Positions 19,094 to 25,789 of a DNA stretch of 64,000 nucleotides are shown here, piece after piece. The DNA is from Glycomyces lechevalierae (GTDB lineage Bacteria > Actinomycetota > Actinomycetes > Mycobacteriales > Micromonosporaceae). The stretch covers positions 72,040 to 136,039 of the forward strand of contig NZ_JAPZVQ010000005.1 of the NCBI RefSeq assembly GCF_027622945.1, read 5' to 3'. The translations under genes were made by a program, and so were the position numbers. The number at the start of each line of letters is the position of its first letter. Positions within the stretch are counted from its first letter, which is position 1. The notes below the pieces were generated by a model. That model made no database searches and had not been told where the DNA came from. It saw nothing but the letters and a program-made list of their open reading frames with translations.

Positions 19094-19844
19094 ACCGGCG
19101 GGCGGACCCTCGCCCGACGGACGACGCGCAGTTGAGAAGCCCTGTCACCGGCCGGAACCCGCGTTCCGGCCGGTGGCCGCTGTCGTCCTCTCGTTCGTGC
19201 TCGCCGGGGGCCTCGGGCTCATGCTCTCCAGCGTCGCCCCCGTTCCCTCGTTCTCCATGCCGCACTTCGGAAACCCGTTCCACGAGGACCCGTTCGCCGT
19301 CGCCGACCCGGCCGGCGGCACCTGGCTCGACCGCTCCGAGCCGACCCGCGTCGACATCGACGCGGTCGGCGTCCACGCCCCGCTCACCGCGCTCGGCCTC
19401 GACTATGAGGGGAACTTCGAGGTCCCCAAGATGTGGCGCCCCCACGAGGCCGGCTGGTTCGAGGCGGGCCCGACGCCCGGCGAGTTCGGGCCGACCGTGC
19501 TCATGGGCCACGTGGACACCGAGCGCTCGGGCCCCGCGGTGTTCTTTCCCCTGCGGGACTTGGAAGAGAGCGACCGCATCGACGTCACCCGCGAGGACGG
19601 CGTCATCGTCGCGTACGAGGTCACCGCGATCGAGTCCTTCTCCAAGCAGCGCCTCCCGTACGAGGAGGTCTTCGGCGTCGAGCCCGAACCGGCCCTGCGC
19701 CTCATCACCTGCGGCGGCGCCTTCGACCGCAAGGCGGGCGACTACACCGAGAACCTGGTGGTCTTCGCGAGCTACACCGGCAAACGCGACGCCACCGCGA
19801 AGGACCTCGACCGCCCGCTGAACGGCCGAGACCACTTCAGATAG
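19077..19844 (+). CDS. Class F sortase
   Basis: Membrane-anchored transpeptidase of 255 aa. One N-terminal membrane helix (residues 33-53), then the sortase domain with the catalytic His145 in TVLMGHVDT and Cys212 in RLITCGGAF. Class F sortases of actinobacteria recognise LPxTG-like or variant signals, but their substrates are mostly unknown. Here the gene overlaps one for a surface protein without a canonical LPxTG, which is the natural candidate partner. Two LPxTG proteins are encoded 36-39 kb away. Confidence 0.92.
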   Translation: MSLPPEPAGGPSPDGRRAVEKPCHRPEPAFRPVAAVVLSFVLAGGLGLMLSSVAPVPSFSMPHFGNPFHEDPFAVADPAGGTWLDRSEPTRVDIDAVGVHAPLTALGLDYEGNFEVPKMWRPHEAGWFEAGPTPGEFGPTVLMGHVDTERSGPAVFFPLRDLEESDRIDVTREDGVIVAYEVTAIESFSKQRLPYEEVFGVEPEPALRLITCGGAFDRKAGDYTENLVVFASYTGKRDATAKDLDRPLNGRDHFR

Positions 19845-19879
19845 GCGAAATGTCGGCCCCCTGAGTTACCTTCGCCCGC

Positions 19880-20224
19880 ATGGATTTGAAGATCGTGAAC
19901 GTCACCGTCAACTCCGAACGGCCGAAGCAGCTCGCCGAATGGTGGGCCGCCGCGCTCGGCGGCGAGGTCACCGCCGACTGGGGCGAGTACGTCAAAGTCG
20001 GCCTCGGCGACGGCACCGGCCTCGCCTTCCAGTACGTCGAAGGCACCCAGCCGGGCCGCATCCACCTCGACCTCGTCGCCGCCAACGCCGCCAAGGAGGT
20101 CGTACGCCTCGTCACCGCCGGAGCCGCCCACGTCGCCGACCACGAGGCCCCCGGCGGATCCTTCTCATGGACGGTCCTCAAGGACCCCGACGGCAACGAG
20201 TTCTGCGTGTCTCAAGCCCACTAG
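19880..20224 (+). CDS. VOC family protein
   Basis: A 114-aa glyoxalase-fold protein (LKIVNVTVNSERPKQLAEWWAAALGG, GRIHLDLVAAN, ending WTVLKDPDGNEFCVSQ). The C-terminal DPDGNEFC is the usual last strand of this subgroup. It is a single domain and probably acts as a dimer; the substrate is unknown. It follows the sortase by 35 nt but is likely independent. It is convergent with the beta-helix gene, the two stops being 7 nt apart. Confidence 0.88.
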   Translation: MDLKIVNVTVNSERPKQLAEWWAAALGGEVTADWGEYVKVGLGDGTGLAFQYVEGTQPGRIHLDLVAANAAKEVVRLVTAGAAHVADHEAPGGSFSWTVLKDPDGNEFCVSQAH

Positions 20225-20231
20225 GGCACAG

Positions 20232-21911
20232 TCAGGGGGCCAGCCGGTCCGCGAGTTGCTTGCGGTACAGCGACACCGGTTCCAGCGTCCCGGGCTCGTT
20301 CTCGACATACCCGCGTTCCTCGGTGACGAGCCAGTTCGAGCCGGTGACGACGTCTTCTACGTTGCCGGTGGTGCCGATGGCGAAGTTCTGCGAGGTCGGC
20401 GGGCGCTGCACGCATGCCCGGTTGCCGTTGTCCAGCTTGCAGTTCCACAGCACGCTGTAGACGGAGGACCATCCGTGGGCGTGAGAGTCGCCCGTCTCGT
20501 CGGCACCGCCGTCCGCCCGGTTGTGGAGGTTCAGCACCACCTTCTTGTGCTCGGGGCTGCTGTTCATCGTTTCAGTGACGTTGTCGAAAAGGAGGCCCTG
20601 GCTCCAGTGGGCGTGCCCCCCGGACTCGAGGTAGCCGTTCTTCGAGACGGCGTCGAGCCAGACGACGCCGGAGGCGGAGGCACCGCCACCCGCGACGAAC
20701 GCGTGCCTGGCCTCGGCGGCCACGACGTCCGTGAACAGGACCTGCTGTGCCATGTACCCGGCGCAGAAGTTATAGCGGAACCCGCCTTTGAGCTCGGATC
20801 TCGGCTCCAGGGCCCAGACGTTCTCGACGGTGACCCGATGGCTGCGGCGGACCATGACGCCGGACTGCTTGAAGCGTGTTGTGGCCGCGTTGCGCACCCA
20901 GGTGTCGCGGCTCCGCTCGATCACGATGCAGCTGTCGGCGTGATTGTTGGGAAGGCCAGTCGGGGGTTCCACCATGTCCACGCGCAGATCCTCGACACCC
21001 GAGTTGACCACTTCATTCATGTTGGGCCACTTGTAGACGAAGATCTCCGAGAGCGAGGGGTCGAGGTCGTTGAAGATGGGAGCGCAGATGACGATCTCAT
21101 CTTCATCGATCGCCTTGATGGTGCGGTTGTACATGATGGGCTGATCGCCCGGCTGCCATGGCTGATCGAGTTCCACGCCGCCGCCGTTGATCGCCGCGAT
21201 CCATTCCGCGGTGCAGCGGTGCCAGATGATGATGTTGTCGCCGACCGAGAGACTGGTATTGGGCGCGAGCTTGAGCCGCCGTGAACCGGCGAGCGCGACC
21301 TCGGGGGCGAGGGGGATCGTGTCGCCGATCCTAGCCTTCCAGTCGACGTCTTGGTTCTTGGAACCGATCCGGATCGGGCACTCGACACCGTCTTCCGGGT
21401 TCTCGATGCCCGAAGTCGCCGTCGACTTGATGATGGTGCCCACGGCGGGGTCGTTGGACCGGCCCGAGCCGCGTAGGACCACGCCGCTGTACTTCAGCTC
21501 GATCGTGCCCGCAACCTGGTACAGGCCCGGTCCCAGTTTCAGTGCGCCACAGAAGCCGTTGGCGTCCATGGGCATCGCGGCGACTTCCGCCAAAGCCGCG
21601 TTGATGCGCGCGGTGGCGTCGACTTCACCCACGATCGAGCTGATCGTCTTGACGGCGGGCACTGTCGGGATCGGCGCTTCGCCGTTGCGGTACCCGGCGA
21701 AACTGAAGTTGGGGATCTTCTTGCGGCTCGCGTCATCGAGGGCGTAGTTGAGTTCGCCGTCCGCACCCGGGTAGACGAGTTCGGAGTGCCAGATGACGGC
21801 GGTTTCGGGGTCCTGCGCGTGCGCGGTCAAGGCGACTGAAGCGCCGACTCCGGCCGCGGCGACACCGCCGCCGATCTTGAACAGGTTGCGGCGTGAGACC
21901 GATCCGGTCAT
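20232..21911 (-). CDS. Tat-secreted right-handed beta-helix protein (putative polysaccharide-active)
   Basis: 559 aa. The twin-arginine signal SRRNLFKIGGG at residues 5-15, cut after AHA, marks export of a folded protein. The mature part has a pectate-lyase-like beta-helix organisation: VLRGSGRSNDPAVGTIIKS, then repeated turns such as NSGVEDLRVDMVEPP, TRFKQSGVMVRRSHRVTVENVWAL and GLLFDNVTETMNSS. Substrate and reaction are unknown; a polysaccharide lyase or hydrolase is plausible. The start is ATG at 21911 with GAAGGGA. It lies downstream of the DUF993 sugar operon, separated by a strong hairpin. Confidence 0.75.
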   Translation of the reverse strand: MTGSVSRRNLFKIGGGVAAAGVGASVALTAHAQDPETAVIWHSELVYPGADGELNYALDDASRKKIPNFSFAGYRNGEAPIPTVPAVKTISSIVGEVDATARINAALAEVAAMPMDANGFCGALKLGPGLYQVAGTIELKYSGVVLRGSGRSNDPAVGTIIKSTATSGIENPEDGVECPIRIGSKNQDVDWKARIGDTIPLAPEVALAGSRRLKLAPNTSLSVGDNIIIWHRCTAEWIAAINGGGVELDQPWQPGDQPIMYNRTIKAIDEDEIVICAPIFNDLDPSLSEIFVYKWPNMNEVVNSGVEDLRVDMVEPPTGLPNNHADSCIVIERSRDTWVRNAATTRFKQSGVMVRRSHRVTVENVWALEPRSELKGGFRYNFCAGYMAQQVLFTDVVAAEARHAFVAGGGASASGVVWLDAVSKNGYLESGGHAHWSQGLLFDNVTETMNSSPEHKKVVLNLHNRADGGADETGDSHAHGWSSVYSVLWNCKLDNGNRACVQRPPTSQNFAIGTTGNVEDVVTGSNWLVTEERGYVENEPGTLEPVSLYRKQLADRLAP

Positions 21912-21983
21912 GGGTATGCGTTCCCTTCTCATGTCAGAGCGACATGAGCGTACCGGCCAGTGCCCACACCGGACGGAACACGA

Positions 21984-22034
21984 CCGCGGGGGCGGGGCCG
22001 GAGTGCTTGACCCCAACCGGCCCCGCCCCCGCGG
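21984..22034 (-). terminator. Strong hairpin after the DUF993 operon
   Basis: CCGCGGGGGCGGGGCCGG (21984-22001) and its perfect 18-nt complement (22017-22034) enclose a 15-nt loop. It lies 75 nt after the isomerase stop and about 70 nt before the beta-helix start, so it probably ends or attenuates the operon transcript. Confidence 0.75.
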
Positions 22035-22109
22035 CATTCCAGGGGGCTCATCCGCGGGCGCGGGGCCCGGCATTGCCCAACCGCTGCCGGTCCGCGCCCG
22101 CGGTGATCC

Positions 22110-22922
22110 TTATTCCAGGACCCGCGCGAACGCGGCCCTGGTCTCCTCGAAGACTTCCGCGCCTGGGCGGGCCCAGAGCGCGTCGTTGAACAGTTCGACC
22201 TCGATCGGTCCGTCGAACCCGGTCGCGTCGACCGCGTCCAGGTAACGGCGCATCTCGATGCAGCCGTCGCCGAGCTGCCCGCGCCCGGTGAGCACGCCCG
22301 CCGGGAGCGGCGTGATCCAGTCGGCGAGCTGGAACGAGGCGATGCGGCCTTCGGCGCCCGCACGCTCGATCCCGTGCCACACTTCCGGATCCCACCAGAT
22401 GTGGTACGTGTCCACCACGACGCCGACGGCGGCCGGGTCGAACGGCGCCGCCAGGTCGAGCGACTCCTTCAGCGTGGTCACCACGCACCGGTCGCTCGCG
22501 AACATCGGGTGCAGCGGCTCGATCGCGAGCGTGACGCCCTGTTCGAGCGCGTACGGCGCGAGCTCGGCGAGGGCCGTCTTGACGCCCTCGCGGGCGCTGT
22601 CGATCGTGCCGCCCGGCTGGATCGGGCCCGAGACCAGGACCAGGGTCGGGGCGCCGACCGCGGCGGCCTCGTCGATGGCCCTTCGGTTGTCGGCCAGCGC
22701 CTCCTCGGTCGGGTCGGTGAAGAACCCTGCCCGGCACAGGCTGGTGACGCTCACGCCGGCGTCCTTGACGAGCTTCGCGCTCGCCTCGACGCCCATCTCC
22801 TGCAACGGTTCGCGCCACAGGCCGATCCCGGAGCCGGTGCGCGCGCAGGCTTCGACCGCCTCGCGCTGGTCCCAGAACTTCGCGGTCGCATGATTGAAGG
22901 AAAAGCGGTCGAGGATGCTCAT
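22110..22922 (-). CDS. Sugar phosphate isomerase/epimerase (AP-endonuclease-2 TIM barrel)
   Basis: A 270-aa single TIM barrel of the xylose-isomerase-like family. Typical strand-end motifs are LVLVSGPIQPGG, LAIEPLHPMFASDRC, VGVVVDTYHIWWDPE and ADWITPLPAGVLTGRGQLGDGCI, where the Glu, Asp and His residues form the metal site. The start overlaps the DUF993 stop by 4 nt. With the oxidoreductase and DUF993 genes it likely converts an oxidised sugar or polyol; the exact substrate is unknown. Last gene of the operon. Confidence 0.9.
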   Translation of the reverse strand: MSILDRFSFNHATAKFWDQREAVEACARTGSGIGLWREPLQEMGVEASAKLVKDAGVSVTSLCRAGFFTDPTEEALADNRRAIDEAAAVGAPTLVLVSGPIQPGGTIDSAREGVKTALAELAPYALEQGVTLAIEPLHPMFASDRCVVTTLKESLDLAAPFDPAAVGVVVDTYHIWWDPEVWHGIERAGAEGRIASFQLADWITPLPAGVLTGRGQLGDGCIEMRRYLDAVDATGFDGPIEVELFNDALWARPGAEVFEETRAAFARVLE

Positions 22923-24010
22923 GCGAGGGTCCGCTTCGGTTGGCCCGCCACCTTGAGCAGGGCGTTGAAGCGGTCCATGGCAAGGGCTTCGTCCGGGAAG
23001 AGGTTCACTTCCAGGGCCAGGTCCACGATCTCGCCGAAGTGGGTGATGGAGCGGGCCGATTCGAGGCCGCCGACCATCTTGAAGTGGTCCTGGTGGCCGG
23101 AGAGCCAGGCCAGGAACACGACACCGGTCTTGTAGTTGAACGTCGGCGCTTCGAAGACCTTGCGGGCCAAGGGGACCGTGGGGTCGAGGATGGCGTGGAA
23201 GCCCGCGACGTCGTTCTCGTCCAGGCGCTGCACGGCCTTAGCGGCGAGCGGCGCGAGCGGGTCGAAGATGCCGAGGAGGGCGTCCGAGTGGCCCTGCTCG
23301 TCGCCGGCGATGAGGCGCGGGTAGTTGAAGTCGTCGCCGGTGTAGCAGCGGACCCCTGCGGGGAGCCTGCGGCGGACGGCGATCTCGGCTTCGGCGTCGA
23401 GGAGGCTCATCTTGATGCCGTCGATCTTGGCGGCGTTCTCGGTGATGATCTCGATGAAGGTGTCCGCGGCGGCTTCGAGGTCCGTCGAGCCCCAGTAGCC
23501 CTCGAGGGCCGGGTCGAACATCGGGCCGAGCCAGTGGAGGATCGCCTTGCCGCTGACCTCGCCGAGCAGTTCCCCGTAGAGGGCCTTGTAGTCGTCGGCG
23601 CTCTTGGCGCTGGCGGCGAGGGCCCTGGAGCACATGAGGATCGTGCCGGCGCCTGCGTCCTCGACGACGGCGAGCTGCTCGAGGTAGGTCGCGCGGATCT
23701 CGTCCATAGTGGTCGGTTCCGCGCCGAGCTGGTCGGTGCCGACGCCGCAGGCGAGGAGGTCGTCGGGGCCGGCGGCTTCGGCGGAGCGGCGGATGAGCTG
23801 CTTGGTGGCCTCCCAGTCGAGGCCCATGCCGCGCTGCGCGGTGTCCATGGCGTCGGCGATGCCGAGGCCGAGGTCCCACAGGTGCCGCCGGTAGGCGATG
23901 GTGGCGTCCCAGTCGACCGCGGCCGGGCGGCCGGGGCCGTTGTCCGCCAGCGGGTCCGCGACCACGTGGGCGGCGGAGTAGATGATGCGGGAGTTGAACT
24001 TGCGGGTCAC
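22919..24010 (-). CDS. DUF993 family protein (dihydrodipicolinate synthase-like)
   Basis: A 363-aa protein of DUF993, a TIM-barrel family related to class I aldolases such as dihydrodipicolinate synthase. Recognisable segments are RHLWDLGLGIADAMDTAQRGMGLDW, ILMCSRALAASAKS, GKAILHWLGPMFDPALEGYWGS and VRCYTGDDFNYPRLIAGDEQGHSDALLGIFDP; IDGIKMSLLD holds the Lys expected of a Schiff-base aldolase. The start is GTG at 24010, overlapping the oxidoreductase stop. This trio with Gfo/Idh/MocA and an isomerase recurs in actinobacteria, but the pathway is not established to my knowledge. Confidence 0.85.
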   Translation of the reverse strand: MTRKFNSRIIYSAAHVVADPLADNGPGRPAAVDWDATIAYRRHLWDLGLGIADAMDTAQRGMGLDWEATKQLIRRSAEAAGPDDLLACGVGTDQLGAEPTTMDEIRATYLEQLAVVEDAGAGTILMCSRALAASAKSADDYKALYGELLGEVSGKAILHWLGPMFDPALEGYWGSTDLEAAADTFIEIITENAAKIDGIKMSLLDAEAEIAVRRRLPAGVRCYTGDDFNYPRLIAGDEQGHSDALLGIFDPLAPLAAKAVQRLDENDVAGFHAILDPTVPLARKVFEAPTFNYKTGVVFLAWLSGHQDHFKMVGGLESARSITHFGEIVDLALEVNLFPDEALAMDRFNALLKVAGQPKRTLA

Positions 24011-25161
24011 AGGACCAGGTCCTCCAGCTCGATGCGGCGGCCTTCGCGGGCGGACCGGTATCCGGCCTCGGCCAGCTGCACCCCGCGGGCGGCGGCGAGG
24101 AAGTCGTGGTGCCACGGCTCGTCGTCGACGACGTGGCGCAGGAACTCCTCCCACTGGATCTTGAAGCCGTTGTCGAAGACCTCGTTGTCGGGGACCTCGT
24201 GCCACTGCTGCCGGAAGGGGATCGGCTGGTCGATGTCGGGGTTCCAGACGGGCTTGGGGGTGTGGGCGCGGTGCTGGGCGCGGGCCTTGCGGAGGCCGGC
24301 GATGGCGGAGCCCTCGGTGCCGTCGACGTGGAACTCGACGAGCTCCTCGCGGTCGACGCGGGTGGCCCAGGAGGAGTTCATCTGGACGACGGTGCCGTCC
24401 TCGAGTTCGAAGATCGCGTACGCGGCGTCGTCGGCGGTGGCGGCGTAGGCGTTGCCCTGCTCGTCGAAGCGCTCGGGGATGTGGGTGGTGACGTGGGCCG
24501 AGACGGACTTGACCTTGGCGAAGGTCTCTTCGAACACGTACGACCAGTGGGGGAACATGTCGAGGACCATGCCGCCGCCGTCTTCGGCGCGGTAGTTCCA
24601 CGAGGGGCGCTGGGCTTCCTGCCAGTCGCCTTCGAAGACCCAGTAGCCGAATTCGCCGCGCACGGAGAGGACCCGGCCGAAGAACCCGGAGTCGACGAGG
24701 CGCTTGAGCTTGCGCAGGCCGGGGAGGTAGAGCTTGTCGGCGACCGCGCCGTTCTTGACGCCGGCGTCGCGCGCGGCGCGGGCCAGGTTGAGGGCGTCGT
24801 CGAGGTTGGTGGCGATGGGCTTCTCGGTGTACACGTGCTTGCCGGCCTTGATGGCGGCATTGACGGCGGCGAGGCGGTGCTGGGTGGTGAGGGCGTCGAA
24901 GTAGACGTCGATCGAGTCGTCGCCGAGGGCTTCGTCGAGGCTCGTCGTGTACTTGTCCAGGCCGTGGCGGCCGGCGATCTCGGCGAGCTTGTCGGCGCTG
25001 CGGCCGACGAGGGTGAGCTCGGGCCAGATCACGCTGCCGTCGGCGCGCTCCACGCCGCCCTGCTCGCGGATGGCGAGGAGTGAGCGCACGAGGTGCTGCC
25101 GGTAGCCCATGCGACCGGTCACCCCGTTGAGGGCGATGCCGACGGTGATTCTCTCTGCCAT
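24007..25161 (-). CDS. Gfo/Idh/MocA family oxidoreductase
   Basis: NAD(P)-dependent sugar or inositol dehydrogenase, 384 aa. The N-terminal Rossmann domain (1-150) carries ALNGVTGRMG, a shift from the usual GxGxxG, and the catalytic EKPIATN (Lys of the EKP motif) near residue 114. The C-terminal alpha/beta domain has SWNYRAEDGGGMVLDMFPHWSYVFE, with Asp and His typical of the active site. First gene of a three-gene coupled operon. Two LacI-type operator-like sites flank an AT-rich promoter 90-160 bp upstream. Confidence 0.92.
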   Translation of the reverse strand: MAERITVGIALNGVTGRMGYRQHLVRSLLAIREQGGVERADGSVIWPELTLVGRSADKLAEIAGRHGLDKYTTSLDEALGDDSIDVYFDALTTQHRLAAVNAAIKAGKHVYTEKPIATNLDDALNLARAARDAGVKNGAVADKLYLPGLRKLKRLVDSGFFGRVLSVRGEFGYWVFEGDWQEAQRPSWNYRAEDGGGMVLDMFPHWSYVFEETFAKVKSVSAHVTTHIPERFDEQGNAYAATADDAAYAIFELEDGTVVQMNSSWATRVDREELVEFHVDGTEGSAIAGLRKARAQHRAHTPKPVWNPDIDQPIPFRQQWHEVPDNEVFDNGFKIQWEEFLRHVVDDEPWHHDFLAAARGVQLAEAGYRSAREGRRIELEDLVL

Positions 25162-25227
25162 AGGGATGTGCTCCAGACCTTGCCGAACATGGCTGCGGAA
25201 GCGCTCGCCGGGGCGCCGGGCGAGTGT

Positions 25228-25250
25228 ACGGCTCGCGGGCTTCGCCGAGG
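25228..25250 (+). repeat. Dispersed 24-bp element, copy 2
   Basis: ACGGCTCGCGGGCTTCGCCG then AGG. It differs from the consensus ACGGCTCGCAAGCTTCGCCG at two central bases. It lies between the sugar operon promoter and its start codon. This copy is not at a gene 3' end. Confidence 0.6.
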
Positions 25251-25254
25251 CTTA

Positions 25255-25317
25255 GGCAAACGCTTTCTTATTTTCCTGAACTATACATCAAACGACACCT
25301 ATGTGAAAGCGGTCTCC
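25255..25317 (-). promoter_or_regulatory. Sugar-operon promoter with two LacI-family operator-like sites
   Basis: TGAAAGCGGTCTCC (25304-25317) matches 13 of 14 positions of the cre/LacI-family consensus TGWAANCGNTNWCA. The second site, read on the minus strand, is AGAAAGCGTTTGCC (25255-25268). Between them is an AT-rich stretch (25263-25300) with TATAGT on the minus strand as a possible -10. The local AT-richness is unusual for this window. Control of the oxidoreductase-DUF993-isomerase operon by a LacI-type repressor is inferred; no such regulator gene is adjacent. Confidence 0.55.
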
Positions 25318-25388
25318 TGACAGTTTCGCCGGAACGATCGCCTCATGTTCGCGGCCATGGGAAACGCGCTCGTTTCGGGCATGGAGAA

Positions 25389-25413
25389 AGCCCCGGCCGC
25401 GCGGACCGGGGCT
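25389..25413 (-). terminator. Terminator after the SseB operon
   Basis: AGCCCCGG (25389-25396) and CCGGGGCT (25406-25413) pair around a 9-nt loop; the minus strand continues with TTTCTCC. It lies 14 nt after the last stop of the operon. Confidence 0.75.
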
Positions 25414-25426
25414 GCTCCGAAGTCGT

Positions 25427-25789
25427 CTAGAGGTACTGCTCGCTGATGTCCGTGACCTCTTCGGCGGGCGCCCAGATCTGGTAGACGCCGTTGTCGTACG
25501 GTTCGAGCCCGAGCGAGCGGGCCACGTCGCTGCGGCCGCCGCGGTACTCGAGCCGCAGCCACTCCCCCGAGGCGCCGAGCACGAAGAACGGCTCGCCGCG
25601 CCAGGTCGCGACGGTCCGCACGTAGAAGAAGTCCTCGAGCTCGCCGATCGGCACGCCGCGCCGGAACCGGCCGTCCGCGACCTCGACGAAGCCGTCGCCG
25701 CCGGTGGGCGAGTAGAGCCGGACGTGCGCGCCGTCGGGGCTCGAGTCGTATTCGGCGCCCTTCCAGCGGGCGATGTAGCCGTCGCGCAT
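25427..25789 (-). CDS. Hypothetical partner of the SseB-like protein
   Basis: I do not recognise a named family in this 120-aa soluble protein. It is aromatic and acidic, with several beta-strand-like stretches (MRDGYIARWKGAEYDSSPDG, GDGFVEVADGRFRRGVPIGE, DFFYVRTVATWRGEPFFVLG, GVYQIWAPAEEVTD). No signal peptide or membrane helix. Its ATG overlaps the TGA of the 818-aa SseB-like gene by one base (TGATG), so the two are coupled and likely work together. It could be a chaperone, inhibitor or immunity-type partner; this is inference from gene order only. Confidence 0.7.
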   Translation of the reverse strand: MRDGYIARWKGAEYDSSPDGAHVRLYSPTGGDGFVEVADGRFRRGVPIGELEDFFYVRTVATWRGEPFFVLGASGEWLRLEYRGGRSDVARSLGLEPYDNGVYQIWAPAEEVTDISEQYL

